DNA of 64,000 bases from assembly GCF_014961315.1 (NCBI RefSeq), contig NZ_CP063141.1, positions 2,655,123-2,719,122 of the forward strand. The letters are read 5' to 3'. This stretch comes from Thermoflavifilum sp. Its GTDB lineage: Bacteria; Bacteroidota; Bacteroidia; Chitinophagales; Chitinophagaceae. The notes below the pieces were generated by a model that ran no database searches, was not told the DNA's origin, and worked only from the letters and a program-made list of their open reading frames with translations. Below are positions 29,258-38,228 of the stretch, piece by piece. The number at the start of each line of letters is the position of its first letter. The first letter of the stretch is position 1. The translations under genes were made by a program, and so were the position numbers.

Positions 29258-29863
29258 GGCTACCATGCGAATCACACTTCCCTGTCCGACATGGTAAAGG
29301 CCTTCCTGAAGGCTGATTTCACATGCTTCCAATCGCTTAATATCAAGCTCCTGAAAATCGTCGGCGATCTCTTCGATGGAAAACAATACCTGTTCATCCT
29401 GAGGCCCGCCAACACCGGGATTTTTTCGCTGGTAATCCCGATGTGCCTTGCTGAAGCCCTCCAGAATAATCGTGCCTCCCGGCTTCAATAAACGCACCAG
29501 ATGTCGGTGATATGCGTTTCTTCGAGATGCCGGAAAATGGGCAAAAATTAATCCGATGAGGTCGTAATGATTTTCGGGAAAGGATAAGCTATCCAGGTCT
29601 CCCACCAGGTAATGGATAGCTACACCCATTTCTTCGGCCAATCGCAATGCTTTTTCCCTTCCTTTTTCGCTGATATCAAATGCATCGACCATCCATCCTT
29701 TTCGAGCGGCATACACACCGTTGCGACCCTCACCTTCTGCAGGCATCAACAGCCGACCTGGTTGAAGAGGTTCGATTTGCTCACGAAAAAATACATTCGG
29801 CTCCCTGCCATAAGCATATTCCGGCTGGCTGTAGCGTTCATCCCAGAATTGTTGTAATCCCAT
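29240..29863 (-). CDS. class I SAM-dependent methyltransferase (TehB-like)
   Basis: A 207-residue Rossmann-fold methyltransferase. The N-terminus FWDERYSQPEYAYGREPN is typical of the TehB/thiopurine-methyltransferase-like group. Motif I is atypical, RLLMPAEGEGRNGVYAARKG, where E-G-E-G-R-N replaces the usual acidic GxGxG; this is usual for this subgroup. VDAFDIS holds the acidic SAM-ribose contact, and LKPGGTIILEGF is post motif II. Substrate unknown. It stands alone, divergent from the DUF167 gene and overlapping the GH20 3' end. Confidence 0.82.
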   Translation of the reverse strand: MGLQQFWDERYSQPEYAYGREPNVFFREQIEPLQPGRLLMPAEGEGRNGVYAARKGWMVDAFDISEKGREKALRLAEEMGVAIHYLVGDLDSLSFPENHYDLIGLIFAHFPASRRNAYHRHLVRLLKPGGTIILEGFSKAHRDYQRKNPGVGGPQDEQVLFSIEEIADDFQELDIKRLEACEISLQEGLYHVGQGSVIRMVASKPPS

Positions 29864-29915
29864 ATCAGGCGATTTTTTGCAAACTACCTATTTTTCATCA
29901 ATTTGCTTCCTGCTG

Positions 29916-30173
29916 ATGCAGACCACATTAACCATCCACGTACACGCCCCCGCTCGCCAGGCTCGTTACAGATGGCTGGATACCAGCACCTTAAAAATGC
30001 ATGTGTGCGCACCGCGAGAAAAAGGCAAAGCAAATGAGCAGTTAATAGCCGATCTGGCCAGCCATCTACACCTCAACAAACAGGATATCCAGATGGTCAG
30101 TGGCCACACTTCTACACTCAAACGCGTAATTCTACCTTTATCCCTTGAAGAAATTCACCAGCGCATGCCGTAA
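29916..30173 (+). CDS. DUF167 (YggU-like) small protein
   Basis: An 85-residue member of the DUF167/YggU family, with the pattern VHAPARQARYRW, then VCAPREKGKANEQLIADLASHL and the closing VSGHTSTLKRVILP. These small alpha/beta proteins are widespread from bacteria to human C15orf40; function unknown. The frame is open 13 codons upstream to a TTG, but ATG 29916 gives the normal family start. Confidence 0.85.
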   Translation: MQTTLTIHVHAPARQARYRWLDTSTLKMHVCAPREKGKANEQLIADLASHLHLNKQDIQMVSGHTSTLKRVILPLSLEEIHQRMP

Positions 30174-30254
30174 AAACTCAGCACTTTTTTGTTTGTTTAA
30201 TCGTTAAAATTCTGCAAGGAATTATCAAATGAGGCATCACGCAAATTTTTAGCG

Positions 30255-30262
30255 TAATTTTG
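30255..30262 (+). promoter_or_regulatory. candidate -7 element for the ccmE-ccmF cluster
   Basis: TAATTTTG matches TAnnTTTG, 18 bases before the ccmE ATG. No clear -33 element is seen. Confidence 0.4.
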
Positions 30263-30280
30263 TTTCTCAAACATCCTCTC

Positions 30281-30700
30281 ATGAAACGTTCCAGTATCAT
30301 TTTGCTGGTGTTGATTGCTGTCGCCATCGGTGTAATCGTGAGCCTGGTAGGTGATTTTAGCACTTATGAAACGTTTGCTTCGGCGGCCCGTCATCCGGAT
30401 AAAGAATACCGGGTGATCGGCGTACTGGATAAATCACTTCCGCAGGTGTATGATCCACAGAAAGACCCCAACTATTTCAGTTTTTATGTCAAAGACAAAG
30501 CCGGCAACATACGCAAGGTGGTGTACACGGGCAGCAGACCCACGGACTTTGAACGGTCTGAGCAGATTGTGCTGACCGGGCACATGCAGGATAGCGTTTT
30601 TGCATGTTCACAAATCCTGATGAAATGTCCTTCAAAATATAAAAATGATCAGGTGGCAATCGGTCGGATGCCCCAAACCTCATCCTCTCAAAGTCAATAA
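30281..30700 (+). CDS. ccmE: cytochrome c maturation heme chaperone CcmE, CxxxY type
   Basis: A 139-residue periplasmic heme chaperone anchored by one N-terminal membrane segment (about 5-22), followed by an OB-fold beta barrel. It receives heme and passes it to the CcmF-type ligase. The covalent heme-binding motif, His-x-x-x-Tyr in E. coli, is here KCPSKY, giving Cys116 and Tyr120. This CxxxY form is the one described for some Deltaproteobacteria and archaea with a modified Ccm system. The frame is open 7 codons upstream; ATG 30281 matches the expected N-terminus. It sits directly before the ccmF-like gene. Confidence 0.85.
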   Translation: MKRSSIILLVLIAVAIGVIVSLVGDFSTYETFASAARHPDKEYRVIGVLDKSLPQVYDPQKDPNYFSFYVKDKAGNIRKVVYTGSRPTDFERSEQIVLTGHMQDSVFACSQILMKCPSKYKNDQVAIGRMPQTSSSQSQ

Positions 30701-30715
30701 CCTAAACCATCAACC

Positions 30716-33211
30716 TTGGCTACGCATTATATTGGTGAACATCCGCTTGCTGGCCAACTTGGCCACCTGGCGGTCATCATCGCTTTCATTTCGGCCTTAG
30801 TAGCAACGATCAGTTATGTAAAAGCCAGTTTTCTCCAGAAAAAGGAATTACCCGACATGGCTTCCTGGCAGAAGCTGGGAAGGGCGGCTTTCATCATTCA
30901 GGTGGTTGCTGTGTTCAGTATTTTCGGGTTGCTGGTATGGATTATCAGTCGACATTATTTTGAATACTACTACGTTTGGGAGCACACTTCACGTGACTTA
31001 GCACCGAAATACCTGTTAGCCAGTTTGTGGGAAGGGCAGGAGGGAAGCTTTTTACTCTGGGCCTTATGGCATTGCGTACTGGGACTGATCTTGATTCGCA
31101 CCAGCAAAAGCTGGGAGAGTCCGGTGATGAGCGTAATTTCCTTTGCACAGTTTTGTATTGCTTCGATGTTACTGGGCATATACGTATGGGGTTATCGCGT
31201 AGGAAGTAATCCTTTCATTTTGTTGCGCAATGCTGGAGTAATGCCTTTTGAACCCAGTCCGAATTATCTTGCCATGATTCGCGATGGCGCCGGACTCAAT
31301 GCTCTTTTGCAGAATTACTGGATGGTGATCCATCCACCCGTTTTGTTCTTGGGATTTGCTTCTACCATTGTGCCCTTTGCGTATGCCTTTGGTGCCCTGT
31401 GGATGAAGCGATATACCGAATGGGTGAAGCCGGCGCTTCCCTGGTGTGTGTTTTCGGCCATGGTGCTGGGCACGGGTATCATGCTGGGAGGGGCCTGGGC
31501 TTATGAATCGCTTACCTTCGGCGGTTACTGGGCCTGGGATCCGGTGGAGAATGCTTCACTCGTACCCTGGCTTACACTGGTGGCCGGCATTCATACCCTG
31601 CTGGTTTACAAGCATACCGGTCATTCCCTGCGTGCCAGCTTTTTCTTTTTCATCATTTCTTTCATTCTGGTGCTTTACAGTACGTTTCTTACCCGTAGCG
31701 GTATATTAGGCGATAGTTCCGTACATGCATTTACCGATCTGGGTATGAGCGGACAATTGCTGGTATATCTGTTTGTGTTTCTGATTCCGGCCCTGGCGCT
31801 TTTTGCCTTTCGGTATCGACAAATTCCCGCGCCACATACCGAAGAGCCCTTACATACGCGTGAATTCTGGATGTTTATCGGTTCTTTGCTTTTATTCATA
31901 TCGGCCGTCTTTATTTCCTTCACCACTTCTATTCCGGTATGGAACAAAATTTTTCATACCCGGATGGCAGAACCAGTGGATCGGGAATTTCATTACAACC
32001 GCATTCAAATTTTCATAGCCATACTCATTGCCTTAGGTACTGCAGTGGTCCAGTATTACAAGTACAAACAAAATTCATGGCAATATCTCCGAAAAAAAAT
32101 TGCATGGCCAACCATTATTGCACTCGTGGCCTGTGTGGTTTTCGGCTGGCTGAGTGATATCCGATATCAACGTTATGGATTGGGGTTTTTGACAGCCATA
32201 TATTTACTCTTTTTCGTGAGCATTTACGCAGTAGTAGCGAACTTGAGTTATATCCTGATCATGCTCAAAGGCAGGCTCAGGAAAGCCGGAGCTTCTATTG
32301 CACATGCCGGATTCGCCCTGTTCCTGATCGGAGTAGTGCTTTCTTCGGCCAAGAAACAGGTGATTTCTATTGACCGGATGGGAATGATGGATGTATTCGA
32401 CTTCAGCAATAAAAATGAAAACCCGCGTGAGAACGTTTTTCTGCCCTTCGGTGTTCCTGTACAGATGGGCAATTATGATGTAACGTATGTGGGAGATTCA
32501 ACTGCACCCGGTGATCCCAAAATATACTACGCTGTACAGTTTGCCGATAGGGCACATCCAGATCAGCCGCTTTTTACCCTTTATCCCGACATTCTCAAAA
32601 ATACCAAAGGGATGCAGGGCTATTCAGCCAATCCGCACACCGAGCATTTCTGGAATAAAGATATTTTCACCTACGTGAATTATGCCAGTAATATTGAACC
32701 CGACCAGAGCGATACCGTACAGTATTATTCCCATGAACTGCGTGTGGGTGATACGGTGTACCTGCATAATGGCTATATGATTCTGAAATCGCTGTATCGT
32801 AACCCCGTGAAACCAGCTTACCGGCCTGAGTCAGGAGATATAGCGGTAGCCGCAGCATTGCAAATTTTCAGTGGTGGACGCAGTTATACGGCAGAACCCA
32901 TTTATTACCTGCGCGGCAATGAACCGGGCGCCGTTGATGATACGGTACAATCCTTACAGCTCTATCTACATTTTGCAGGCATTGATCCTCAAGCGAAAAA
33001 AATTATCCTGGCCGTTAAACAAATTCCGCCTAAAGACCATTTCATCGTGTTAAAAGCCTATGTTTTTCCTTTCATCAATATAGTATGGTTGGGTGTGGCA
33101 GTGACAATTCTCGGATTCTTGATAAGCTTGATACACCGCATCCGTCAGCAATTTCATCAACCTGCTTCATCAAAAAAATCAACTTATGAGGTTAAACATG
33201 TGGAAGTATAA
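30716..33211 (+). CDS. ccmF: cytochrome c biogenesis protein CcmF/CcsA type
   Basis: An 831-residue polytopic inner-membrane protein for heme attachment to apocytochrome c. The tryptophan-rich heme-handling motif GGYWAWDPVENASLVPWL lies near residue 265, with conserved His residues in flanking loops (WMVIHPPVLFLGF and GIHTLLVYKHTGHS). About 13-15 membrane segments and a large C-terminal periplasmic domain fit CcmF. No ATG lies near the N-terminus; TTG 30716 gives MATHYIGEHPLAGQLGHLA, which matches family starts, so a TTG start is inferred. It is 15 bases after ccmE and overlaps the rhodanese-like gene by 26 bases. No ccmA, ccmB or ccmC is in the window. Confidence 0.9.
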   Translation: MATHYIGEHPLAGQLGHLAVIIAFISALVATISYVKASFLQKKELPDMASWQKLGRAAFIIQVVAVFSIFGLLVWIISRHYFEYYYVWEHTSRDLAPKYLLASLWEGQEGSFLLWALWHCVLGLILIRTSKSWESPVMSVISFAQFCIASMLLGIYVWGYRVGSNPFILLRNAGVMPFEPSPNYLAMIRDGAGLNALLQNYWMVIHPPVLFLGFASTIVPFAYAFGALWMKRYTEWVKPALPWCVFSAMVLGTGIMLGGAWAYESLTFGGYWAWDPVENASLVPWLTLVAGIHTLLVYKHTGHSLRASFFFFIISFILVLYSTFLTRSGILGDSSVHAFTDLGMSGQLLVYLFVFLIPALALFAFRYRQIPAPHTEEPLHTREFWMFIGSLLLFISAVFISFTTSIPVWNKIFHTRMAEPVDREFHYNRIQIFIAILIALGTAVVQYYKYKQNSWQYLRKKIAWPTIIALVACVVFGWLSDIRYQRYGLGFLTAIYLLFFVSIYAVVANLSYILIMLKGRLRKAGASIAHAGFALFLIGVVLSSAKKQVISIDRMGMMDVFDFSNKNENPRENVFLPFGVPVQMGNYDVTYVGDSTAPGDPKIYYAVQFADRAHPDQPLFTLYPDILKNTKGMQGYSANPHTEHFWNKDIFTYVNYASNIEPDQSDTVQYYSHELRVGDTVYLHNGYMILKSLYRNPVKPAYRPESGDIAVAAALQIFSGGRSYTAEPIYYLRGNEPGAVDDTVQSLQLYLHFAGIDPQAKKIILAVKQIPPKDHFIVLKAYVFPFINIVWLGVAVTILGFLISLIHRIRQQFHQPASSKKSTYEVKHVEV

Positions 33212-33644
33212 TTTCTTGTTTCTGGCATTATTATCCTTTTCCATAGCCGGATGTGGACAATCATCCACCGACAAGGAGCCCTGGACAAATGCAGATTTAC
33301 TTTCACCCGATACATTAGCGGCCTGGTTGCGCAATCCGGCCTCGAGTCCTCACCCGGTTATTCTGGATGTAGGCCCGGCGGGAGTGATTCCTGGTGCCAG
33401 AGAATTGGGGCCTGCTCACGAACCGGAAGGAATGGCTCACTTAAAAGCCACGCTGAGTCAGCTGCCCAGAAATAGTCTGGTCGTCATTTATTGTGGCTGT
33501 TGCCCCTTTAGCAAATGCCCAAATGTACGGCCCGCTTTTTCGCTGGTAAAGCGTATGGGATTCAAACAGGCTCGTCTGTTGAATTTGAAAGATAATCTCA
33601 AGAAAGACTGGATTGACAAAGGTTATCCCATCGAGAACCCTTGA
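33186..33644 (+). CDS. rhodanese-like lipoprotein
   Basis: A 152-residue exported protein with lipobox SIAGC near Cys23, then one rhodanese-like domain with VILDVGPAG and the active-site loop VIYCGCCPFSKCPN near residue 101. The loop is longer and has four Cys instead of the single Cys of thiosulfate sulfurtransferases, so a redox or thiol role is as likely as sulfur transfer. Translation would start inside the last codons of ccmF (26-base overlap), which links it to cytochrome c maturation, possibly as a substitute thiol component; that role is inference. Confidence 0.72.
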   Translation: MRLNMWKYNFLFLALLSFSIAGCGQSSTDKEPWTNADLLSPDTLAAWLRNPASSPHPVILDVGPAGVIPGARELGPAHEPEGMAHLKATLSQLPRNSLVVIYCGCCPFSKCPNVRPAFSLVKRMGFKQARLLNLKDNLKKDWIDKGYPIENP

Positions 33645-33719
33645 ACCGCTCCCTTTCCGATAGGTATAAAAATAGCGTAAAATCAGAACCGGAATGATCA
33701 CCGGCCTGATTGGAAAATG

Positions 33720-33727
33720 TAACTTTG
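33720..33727 (+). promoter_or_regulatory. candidate -7 element for the DUF4294 gene
   Basis: TAACTTTG is an exact match to TAnnTTTG. It lies 22 bases upstream of ATG 33749 and downstream of the earlier possible start at 33710, so it favours the shorter protein. Confidence 0.45.
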
Positions 33728-33748
33728 TTTATCAAGCATTTTCCTGTT

Positions 33749-34387
33749 ATGCGTCGGATGTGGTTGATGGGATGTTTGTTGCTGATGAGCCTGACCGCCA
33801 GATCCCAGAATCTGGACAGCCTCGTGCGCAAGGCTATGCTATCTCCACATCGTGGACCTCACGATACCATCCTGGTTGCAGGCATTGTCGTGGGTCATGA
33901 CACCCTGCCTTATATTGGATTACCCGAGGTGGTGATTGTGGCTGATATGCCCCGGCGCTTGCGAAAACGGCTGGAGGAATGGACACGCCTGCGCAATGCT
34001 GTATATGTGACGTATCCATATGCCCGTGCGGCCGCCCGCATCCTGCGTGAAGCCGAGACCCAGCTGGCGGCTATGCCCGATAAAAAATCCCGAAAAGCCT
34101 ACATCAAGCAAAAAGAAGCTGAACTGCGCGCAACGTTCGGTCCGCAGATCGAAAACTTATCCGTTTACCAGGGACGCATCCTCATTAAACTCATTTACCG
34201 GGAAACAGGCACCAGCTGCTACGATATCATCAAGGAGTTGAAAGGTGGCTTTTCCGCCCGCTTCTGGCAAACCATCGCCTTTTTCTTCGGCAGCAACCTG
34301 AAAAGCACATACGACACGCAGGAAGATCGGGACATTGAAGCCATCGTACAGGAAATTCAACACAATCCTTATTACCGGTATTACTGA
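33749..34387 (+). CDS. DUF4294 domain protein, exported
   Basis: A 212-residue protein with a signal peptide (MRRMWLMGCLLLMSLTARSQ). The DUF4294 region covers roughly 45-190, with LPYIGLPEVVIV, then the Arg/Lys-rich helical stretch around YPYARAAARILREAE and the conserved IKLIYRETGTSCYDIIKELKG. The domain is largely limited to Bacteroidota and its function is unknown. A longer frame starts at 33710, but the signal peptide and the promoter element at 33720-33727 both favour ATG 33749. It is convergent with the fructose bisphosphatase gene. Confidence 0.78.
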   Translation: MRRMWLMGCLLLMSLTARSQNLDSLVRKAMLSPHRGPHDTILVAGIVVGHDTLPYIGLPEVVIVADMPRRLRKRLEEWTRLRNAVYVTYPYARAAARILREAETQLAAMPDKKSRKAYIKQKEAELRATFGPQIENLSVYQGRILIKLIYRETGTSCYDIIKELKGGFSARFWQTIAFFFGSNLKSTYDTQEDRDIEAIVQEIQHNPYYRYY

Positions 34388-34402
34388 TCAGGTAAATACA
34401 AC

Positions 34403-35410
34403 TCAGGTTGTAATCGTCTGTTCAAATGTTTCAATCATCTTTGAGGAACCAATAAACAGGGGTGTGCGCTGATGAATATCATCGGGTACGATTTCCAGAA
34501 TACGCCTGCTGCCGTCGGTGGCTTTGCCTCCTGCAACTTCAATGATAAAAGCCATCGGGTTACATTCATACATCAATCGCAATTTACCTTCAGGCTTATC
34601 TTTCCGGGCAGGATATAAAAAGATGCCACCCTTGATTAAAATGCGATGAATATCGGCAAGCATGCATCCGGCATAGCGTAATGCATAAGGCTTTTTATCT
34701 TTATCCTCACTCATACAATAATCCACATATCGCTTAACCGGAGGATCGAGTTGAAAATAATAGCGATGATCGAATGCATAAAATTCGCCGGTTTCGGGTA
34801 TGCGATAATTTGAAAAACAATGATAAAATTCACCCACGGTATCGTCGAGTGTAAAGCCGTTTACACCCCGTCGTGTAGCATATACCAGCATGGTGGAAGA
34901 ACCGTAAATGATGTATCCTGCCGCAACCTGTCTGATGCCGGGTTGTAAAAAATCTTCAATGCTGCATGGAGTACCCTGAGGTGTTACCCTCCGGTAAACA
35001 CCGAAAATGGTACCGATGCTGTTGTTTACATCAATATTGCCTGAGCCATCAAGCGGATCCATCATCACCACATATTTCGATTGATTGTTTTGCGGATCAT
35101 CAAATACCACCATTTCCTCCATTTCTTCCGACACAATACCTGCACAGTGAATACCGGCTCTGAGCACTTTAATGAATTCATTGTTGGCATAAGCATCTAA
35201 TTTCTGTACTTCTTCTCCCTGCACATTCGTACGACCTGCATTGCCCAGAATATCCACCAGTCCGGCTCTTCGTACCTCGGCATTCACCCGCTTTGCAGCT
35301 AAGCCTATGCTGCGTAACAAGCCGGATAATTCGCCTGTTGCATGGGGAAATAAACGCAATTGCTGAATGGTAAATTCGTCAAGTGTAAGAAAATGATGAT
35401 GCTCGCGCAT
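34403..35410 (-). CDS. fbp: fructose-1,6-bisphosphatase, class I
   Basis: A 335-residue metal-dependent phosphatase of gluconeogenesis (fructose 1,6-bisphosphate to fructose 6-phosphate). The metal-binding motif DPLDGSGNIDVN is near residue 115 with SEEMEE upstream. The sugar-phosphate contacts include YECNPMAFIIEVAGGKATDG near 280, which also carries the last metal Glu. Full length. It is transcribed divergently from aspartate kinase. Confidence 0.95.
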   Translation of the reverse strand: MREHHHFLTLDEFTIQQLRLFPHATGELSGLLRSIGLAAKRVNAEVRRAGLVDILGNAGRTNVQGEEVQKLDAYANNEFIKVLRAGIHCAGIVSEEMEEMVVFDDPQNNQSKYVVMMDPLDGSGNIDVNNSIGTIFGVYRRVTPQGTPCSIEDFLQPGIRQVAAGYIIYGSSTMLVYATRRGVNGFTLDDTVGEFYHCFSNYRIPETGEFYAFDHRYYFQLDPPVKRYVDYCMSEDKDKKPYALRYAGCMLADIHRILIKGGIFLYPARKDKPEGKLRLMYECNPMAFIIEVAGGKATDGSRRILEIVPDDIHQRTPLFIGSSKMIETFEQTITT

Positions 35411-35501
35411 AAACGCATTTTTGATAAAGATAAAACAACAAAGGCATGTATCTTCCGCTTCCGTCGTATTTTCGCATATTTTTATCGCAAACGTTGTCAG
35501 A

Positions 35502-36806
35502 ATGAAGATTTTTAAATTCGGTGGTGCCAGCCTTCAAAATTATTCACGCATTCAGCTGGTAATGGATATCCTCCAAACCACTCCTCACCGGCCCCTGGTA
35601 GTGGTGGTATCGGCTATGGGTAAAACAACCAATGCACTGGAAAAGGTGGTTGAATATGGCTATCATCAACAGGTTGACCTGGCCCTTCAAATGCTTGATG
35701 ATATTGTAGCACGCCATGCCGAGATTGTCCATGAAATTTTCCCGGATGGGAACGTGCACCTGATGCAGCAAATCCAAGCGCAGGCCGATCTTATTCGAAA
35801 CATGCTGACTGATTCCTGTACATACAGTTATGATGCATGCTATGACCAGGTGGTAAGTACAGGTGAAATCCTATCATCGCTCATCATCAGTGCCTGCATG
35901 CAACAGCATCACGTGCCTCATGGCTGGATAGATGCACGCACCATTATCCATACCGATGCGCGATACCGGGAAGCTGAATTGAACTGGACACAAACCCGGC
36001 AGGCCATTACTGAAAAACTAATACCCATGCTGCAACAAACCGGTTGCGTGCTTACACAGGGATTCATAGGCCGTGCCCCGGATGGCAGCACTACCACGCT
36101 CGGCCGCGAAGGAAGTGATTACACGGCGGCCATCCTCGGGAACATATTGAATGCCGAAAGTGTAACGATATGGAAGGATGTTCCAGGTCTGCAAAATGCC
36201 GATCCAAAGCTGATTCCCAATACCAGAACAATTCCAGAAATTTCGTATCGGGAAGTTATTGAAATGGCTTATTATGGAGCACAGGTCATTCATCCCAGAA
36301 CCATTCAACCCTTGCAACAAAAAAATATTCCGCTGCTGGTGAAATGTTTCTTAGATAAGCAACTGCCCGGCACACGCATACATCAACATATACCCGATGA
36401 ACCGCTGCCACCTATTATGGTGTGGAAGAAAAATCAGGTATGGGTGGAATTCAATACACGTGATTTTTCTTTTGTTACCGAACATCGCATCAGCAAATTA
36501 TACGATGTATTTCATCAATTGCATATCAAAATCAATTTAATGCAGAATGGTGCTATCAGTTTTTCGTGTTGCATGGATCATCAACCGGAGAAATTAAATA
36601 GATTGATTCACGATCTGCAACATGATTTTGATATTCAGTATCGGGAAGGAATGGAATTGCTTACCATCAGACATCCACAAAACGGATGGCATCAGGACAT
36701 GATACGCGATTATCTGGTATGGGTGGAACAACGAAGTCCGAACACCCTGCAGATGGTCATACAGCATGCATCACAGGCTTCTATTCCGGTAGTTCCCGTG
36801 CATTAA
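35502..36806 (+). CDS. aspartate kinase
   Basis: A 434-residue monofunctional aspartokinase, first step of the lysine, threonine and methionine route (aspartate to aspartyl phosphate). The N-terminal KFGGAS motif is at residues 4-9. Next come VVSAMGKTTNALE, the central GREGSDYTAAILG near residue 200, and KDVPGLQNADP. The C-terminal region after about 300 is ACT-like, so feedback control is likely, but the effector cannot be told. The frame is open 27 codons upstream to 35421; ATG 35502 begins the conserved MKIFKFGG. It is followed 13 bases later by the SprT-like gene. Confidence 0.93.
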   Translation: MKIFKFGGASLQNYSRIQLVMDILQTTPHRPLVVVVSAMGKTTNALEKVVEYGYHQQVDLALQMLDDIVARHAEIVHEIFPDGNVHLMQQIQAQADLIRNMLTDSCTYSYDACYDQVVSTGEILSSLIISACMQQHHVPHGWIDARTIIHTDARYREAELNWTQTRQAITEKLIPMLQQTGCVLTQGFIGRAPDGSTTTLGREGSDYTAAILGNILNAESVTIWKDVPGLQNADPKLIPNTRTIPEISYREVIEMAYYGAQVIHPRTIQPLQQKNIPLLVKCFLDKQLPGTRIHQHIPDEPLPPIMVWKKNQVWVEFNTRDFSFVTEHRISKLYDVFHQLHIKINLMQNGAISFSCCMDHQPEKLNRLIHDLQHDFDIQYREGMELLTIRHPQNGWHQDMIRDYLVWVEQRSPNTLQMVIQHASQASIPVVPVH

Positions 36807-36819
36807 GCTAAATTTGCTT

Positions 36820-37455
36820 ATGGCCAGAAAAGTAGAAGCACATCTACACGCCTTATCTCATTACCTGCCCGAAGGGGCTTTACCACGTGTGTTAGACTAT
36901 CTCCAGCAATATAAAGTACATCTTACCATTACATTACCACGCCAGACAGTACTGGGCGATTATCGCCATCCCGACGATTATAGCGGTCATCGTATCTCTA
37001 TTAATGGCAATCTTAATCCATACGAATTCTTGATTACGCTGTTACACGAATTAGCGCATCTTATTGTATTTATCGAATATGGCAATCGTGTGGAAACACA
37101 CGGTCCCGAATGGCAGTCCATCTATGCTCGGTTATTGAAAGAGTTTATGGCACTACAGATTTTTCCGGGCGATATCATGTACGTGCTGCACAAAAGCCTG
37201 CAGCGACCTGCAGCCACCAAGGCCGGTGAACAAGCTTTAGCCCGTGTATTGAGAAAATATAATCCGCCTAAAGACGGTATAGTGCTTATCGAAGAACTGC
37301 AGGAAGGGGAATTTTTTACTGCTGAAGATGGTAAAATATACAAACGCGGCCCCAGACTGCGTACTCGCTACCGATGTAAACAGATAGATACAGGTAAGGA
37401 ATATTTATTTCATGGTTTATATGAAGTGAAAAGATGGAAAATGAATAAAAGCTGA
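36820..37455 (+). CDS. SprT-like zinc metallopeptidase domain protein
   Basis: A 211-residue protein with a SprT-like domain. The zinc motif is HELAH (His76, Glu77, His80), with a likely third ligand His94 in VETHGPEW. Relatives include SprT and the eukaryotic DNA-protein crosslink protease Spartan; bacterial members are poorly studied. There is no signal peptide, so it acts in the cytoplasm. A TTG two codons upstream is possible, but ATG 36820 is preferred. It is probably co-transcribed with aspartate kinase. Confidence 0.82.
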   Translation: MARKVEAHLHALSHYLPEGALPRVLDYLQQYKVHLTITLPRQTVLGDYRHPDDYSGHRISINGNLNPYEFLITLLHELAHLIVFIEYGNRVETHGPEWQSIYARLLKEFMALQIFPGDIMYVLHKSLQRPAATKAGEQALARVLRKYNPPKDGIVLIEELQEGEFFTAEDGKIYKRGPRLRTRYRCKQIDTGKEYLFHGLYEVKRWKMNKS

Positions 37456-37472
37456 CTGTTAGCAGAGAAAAC

Positions 37473-38219
37473 TTATATGTGCAAATAATACGGTCTTAAC
37501 CACGCGCGAAAAAGCGGCATATAATGCCCTTCCTCATCCTGATACACACAGTTCCATTGATTGAGCTGCATGCGCTGCCTGGAATATATTCCGGCTACCA
37601 CATGTGGAGTATGCACGCGTGTGGTGGCATACATCTGGCAGCCGCCTATCAAACGAAGTCCATATTGATACGCAAGATGATCAAATTCCTGTTTTCTTGA
37701 CGAAGGCAATAACACAGCAAGCCAGCCCATCACAGTGAGGTATTGATCTGCAAAACGCAAAAGGTCTTCCAGTTGAAGCTGATGATCATGAAAGGCCAGC
37801 GCCCGCTCTTTTATGGAGGAAGACAGCTGATGATGATAAAAGGGAGGATTGCAGATGATGAGGTCTGCCGGACGGGTGCAACACCAGGTACGCACATCAG
37901 CGTGGATAGCCTGCAGATGATGTTTCCACGGACTGGCAGCAAAATTCTGTTCTGCCTGTTCACAAGCCCTTGCATCTATTTCCAGTGCCGTGATCTGAAA
38001 GGGAAGTGGGAGTTGCTGGGCCAGCATCAACGCCAGTAAACCCGTTCCCGTGCCTACATCCACAATATGGATTGACGGTGTTTGTGTAAAAATCCGCGCA
38101 TGCTCCCGGATCATATATGCTACATAGGCACCAAACACACAGGCATCGGTAGTGACCTTCATGCCACACCGATGCTGATGAACGTTGAACTGTTTAAACT
38201 GAAAATAAGGCTGCGGCAC
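37473..38219 (-). CDS. trmN6: tRNA1(Val) (adenine(37)-N6)-methyltransferase
   Basis: A 248-residue SAM-dependent methyltransferase of the YfiC/TrmN6 family, which methylates N6 of A37 in tRNA1-Val. The N-terminus FQFKQFNVHQHRCGMKVTTDACVFGAYVA is diagnostic of the family. SAM motif I is DVGTGTGLLALMLAQ near residue 52, and the catalytic N6-adenine motif is NPPF at about residue 125. It begins 9 bases downstream of the copper nitrite reductase gene on the same strand, which looks like chance linkage. Confidence 0.9.
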   Translation of the reverse strand: MPQPYFQFKQFNVHQHRCGMKVTTDACVFGAYVAYMIREHARIFTQTPSIHIVDVGTGTGLLALMLAQQLPLPFQITALEIDARACEQAEQNFAASPWKHHLQAIHADVRTWCCTRPADLIICNPPFYHHQLSSSIKERALAFHDHQLQLEDLLRFADQYLTVMGWLAVLLPSSRKQEFDHLAYQYGLRLIGGCQMYATTRVHTPHVVAGIYSRQRMQLNQWNCVYQDEEGHYMPLFRAWLRPYYLHI

Positions 38220-38228
38220 CCTGCAAAA

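Noticed and set aside
34397-34412. TACAAC-TCAG-GTTGTA hairpin at the fbp stop as a terminator.
   Set aside because: Six base pairs, AT-rich, without a real T-run on either strand. It may be chance.
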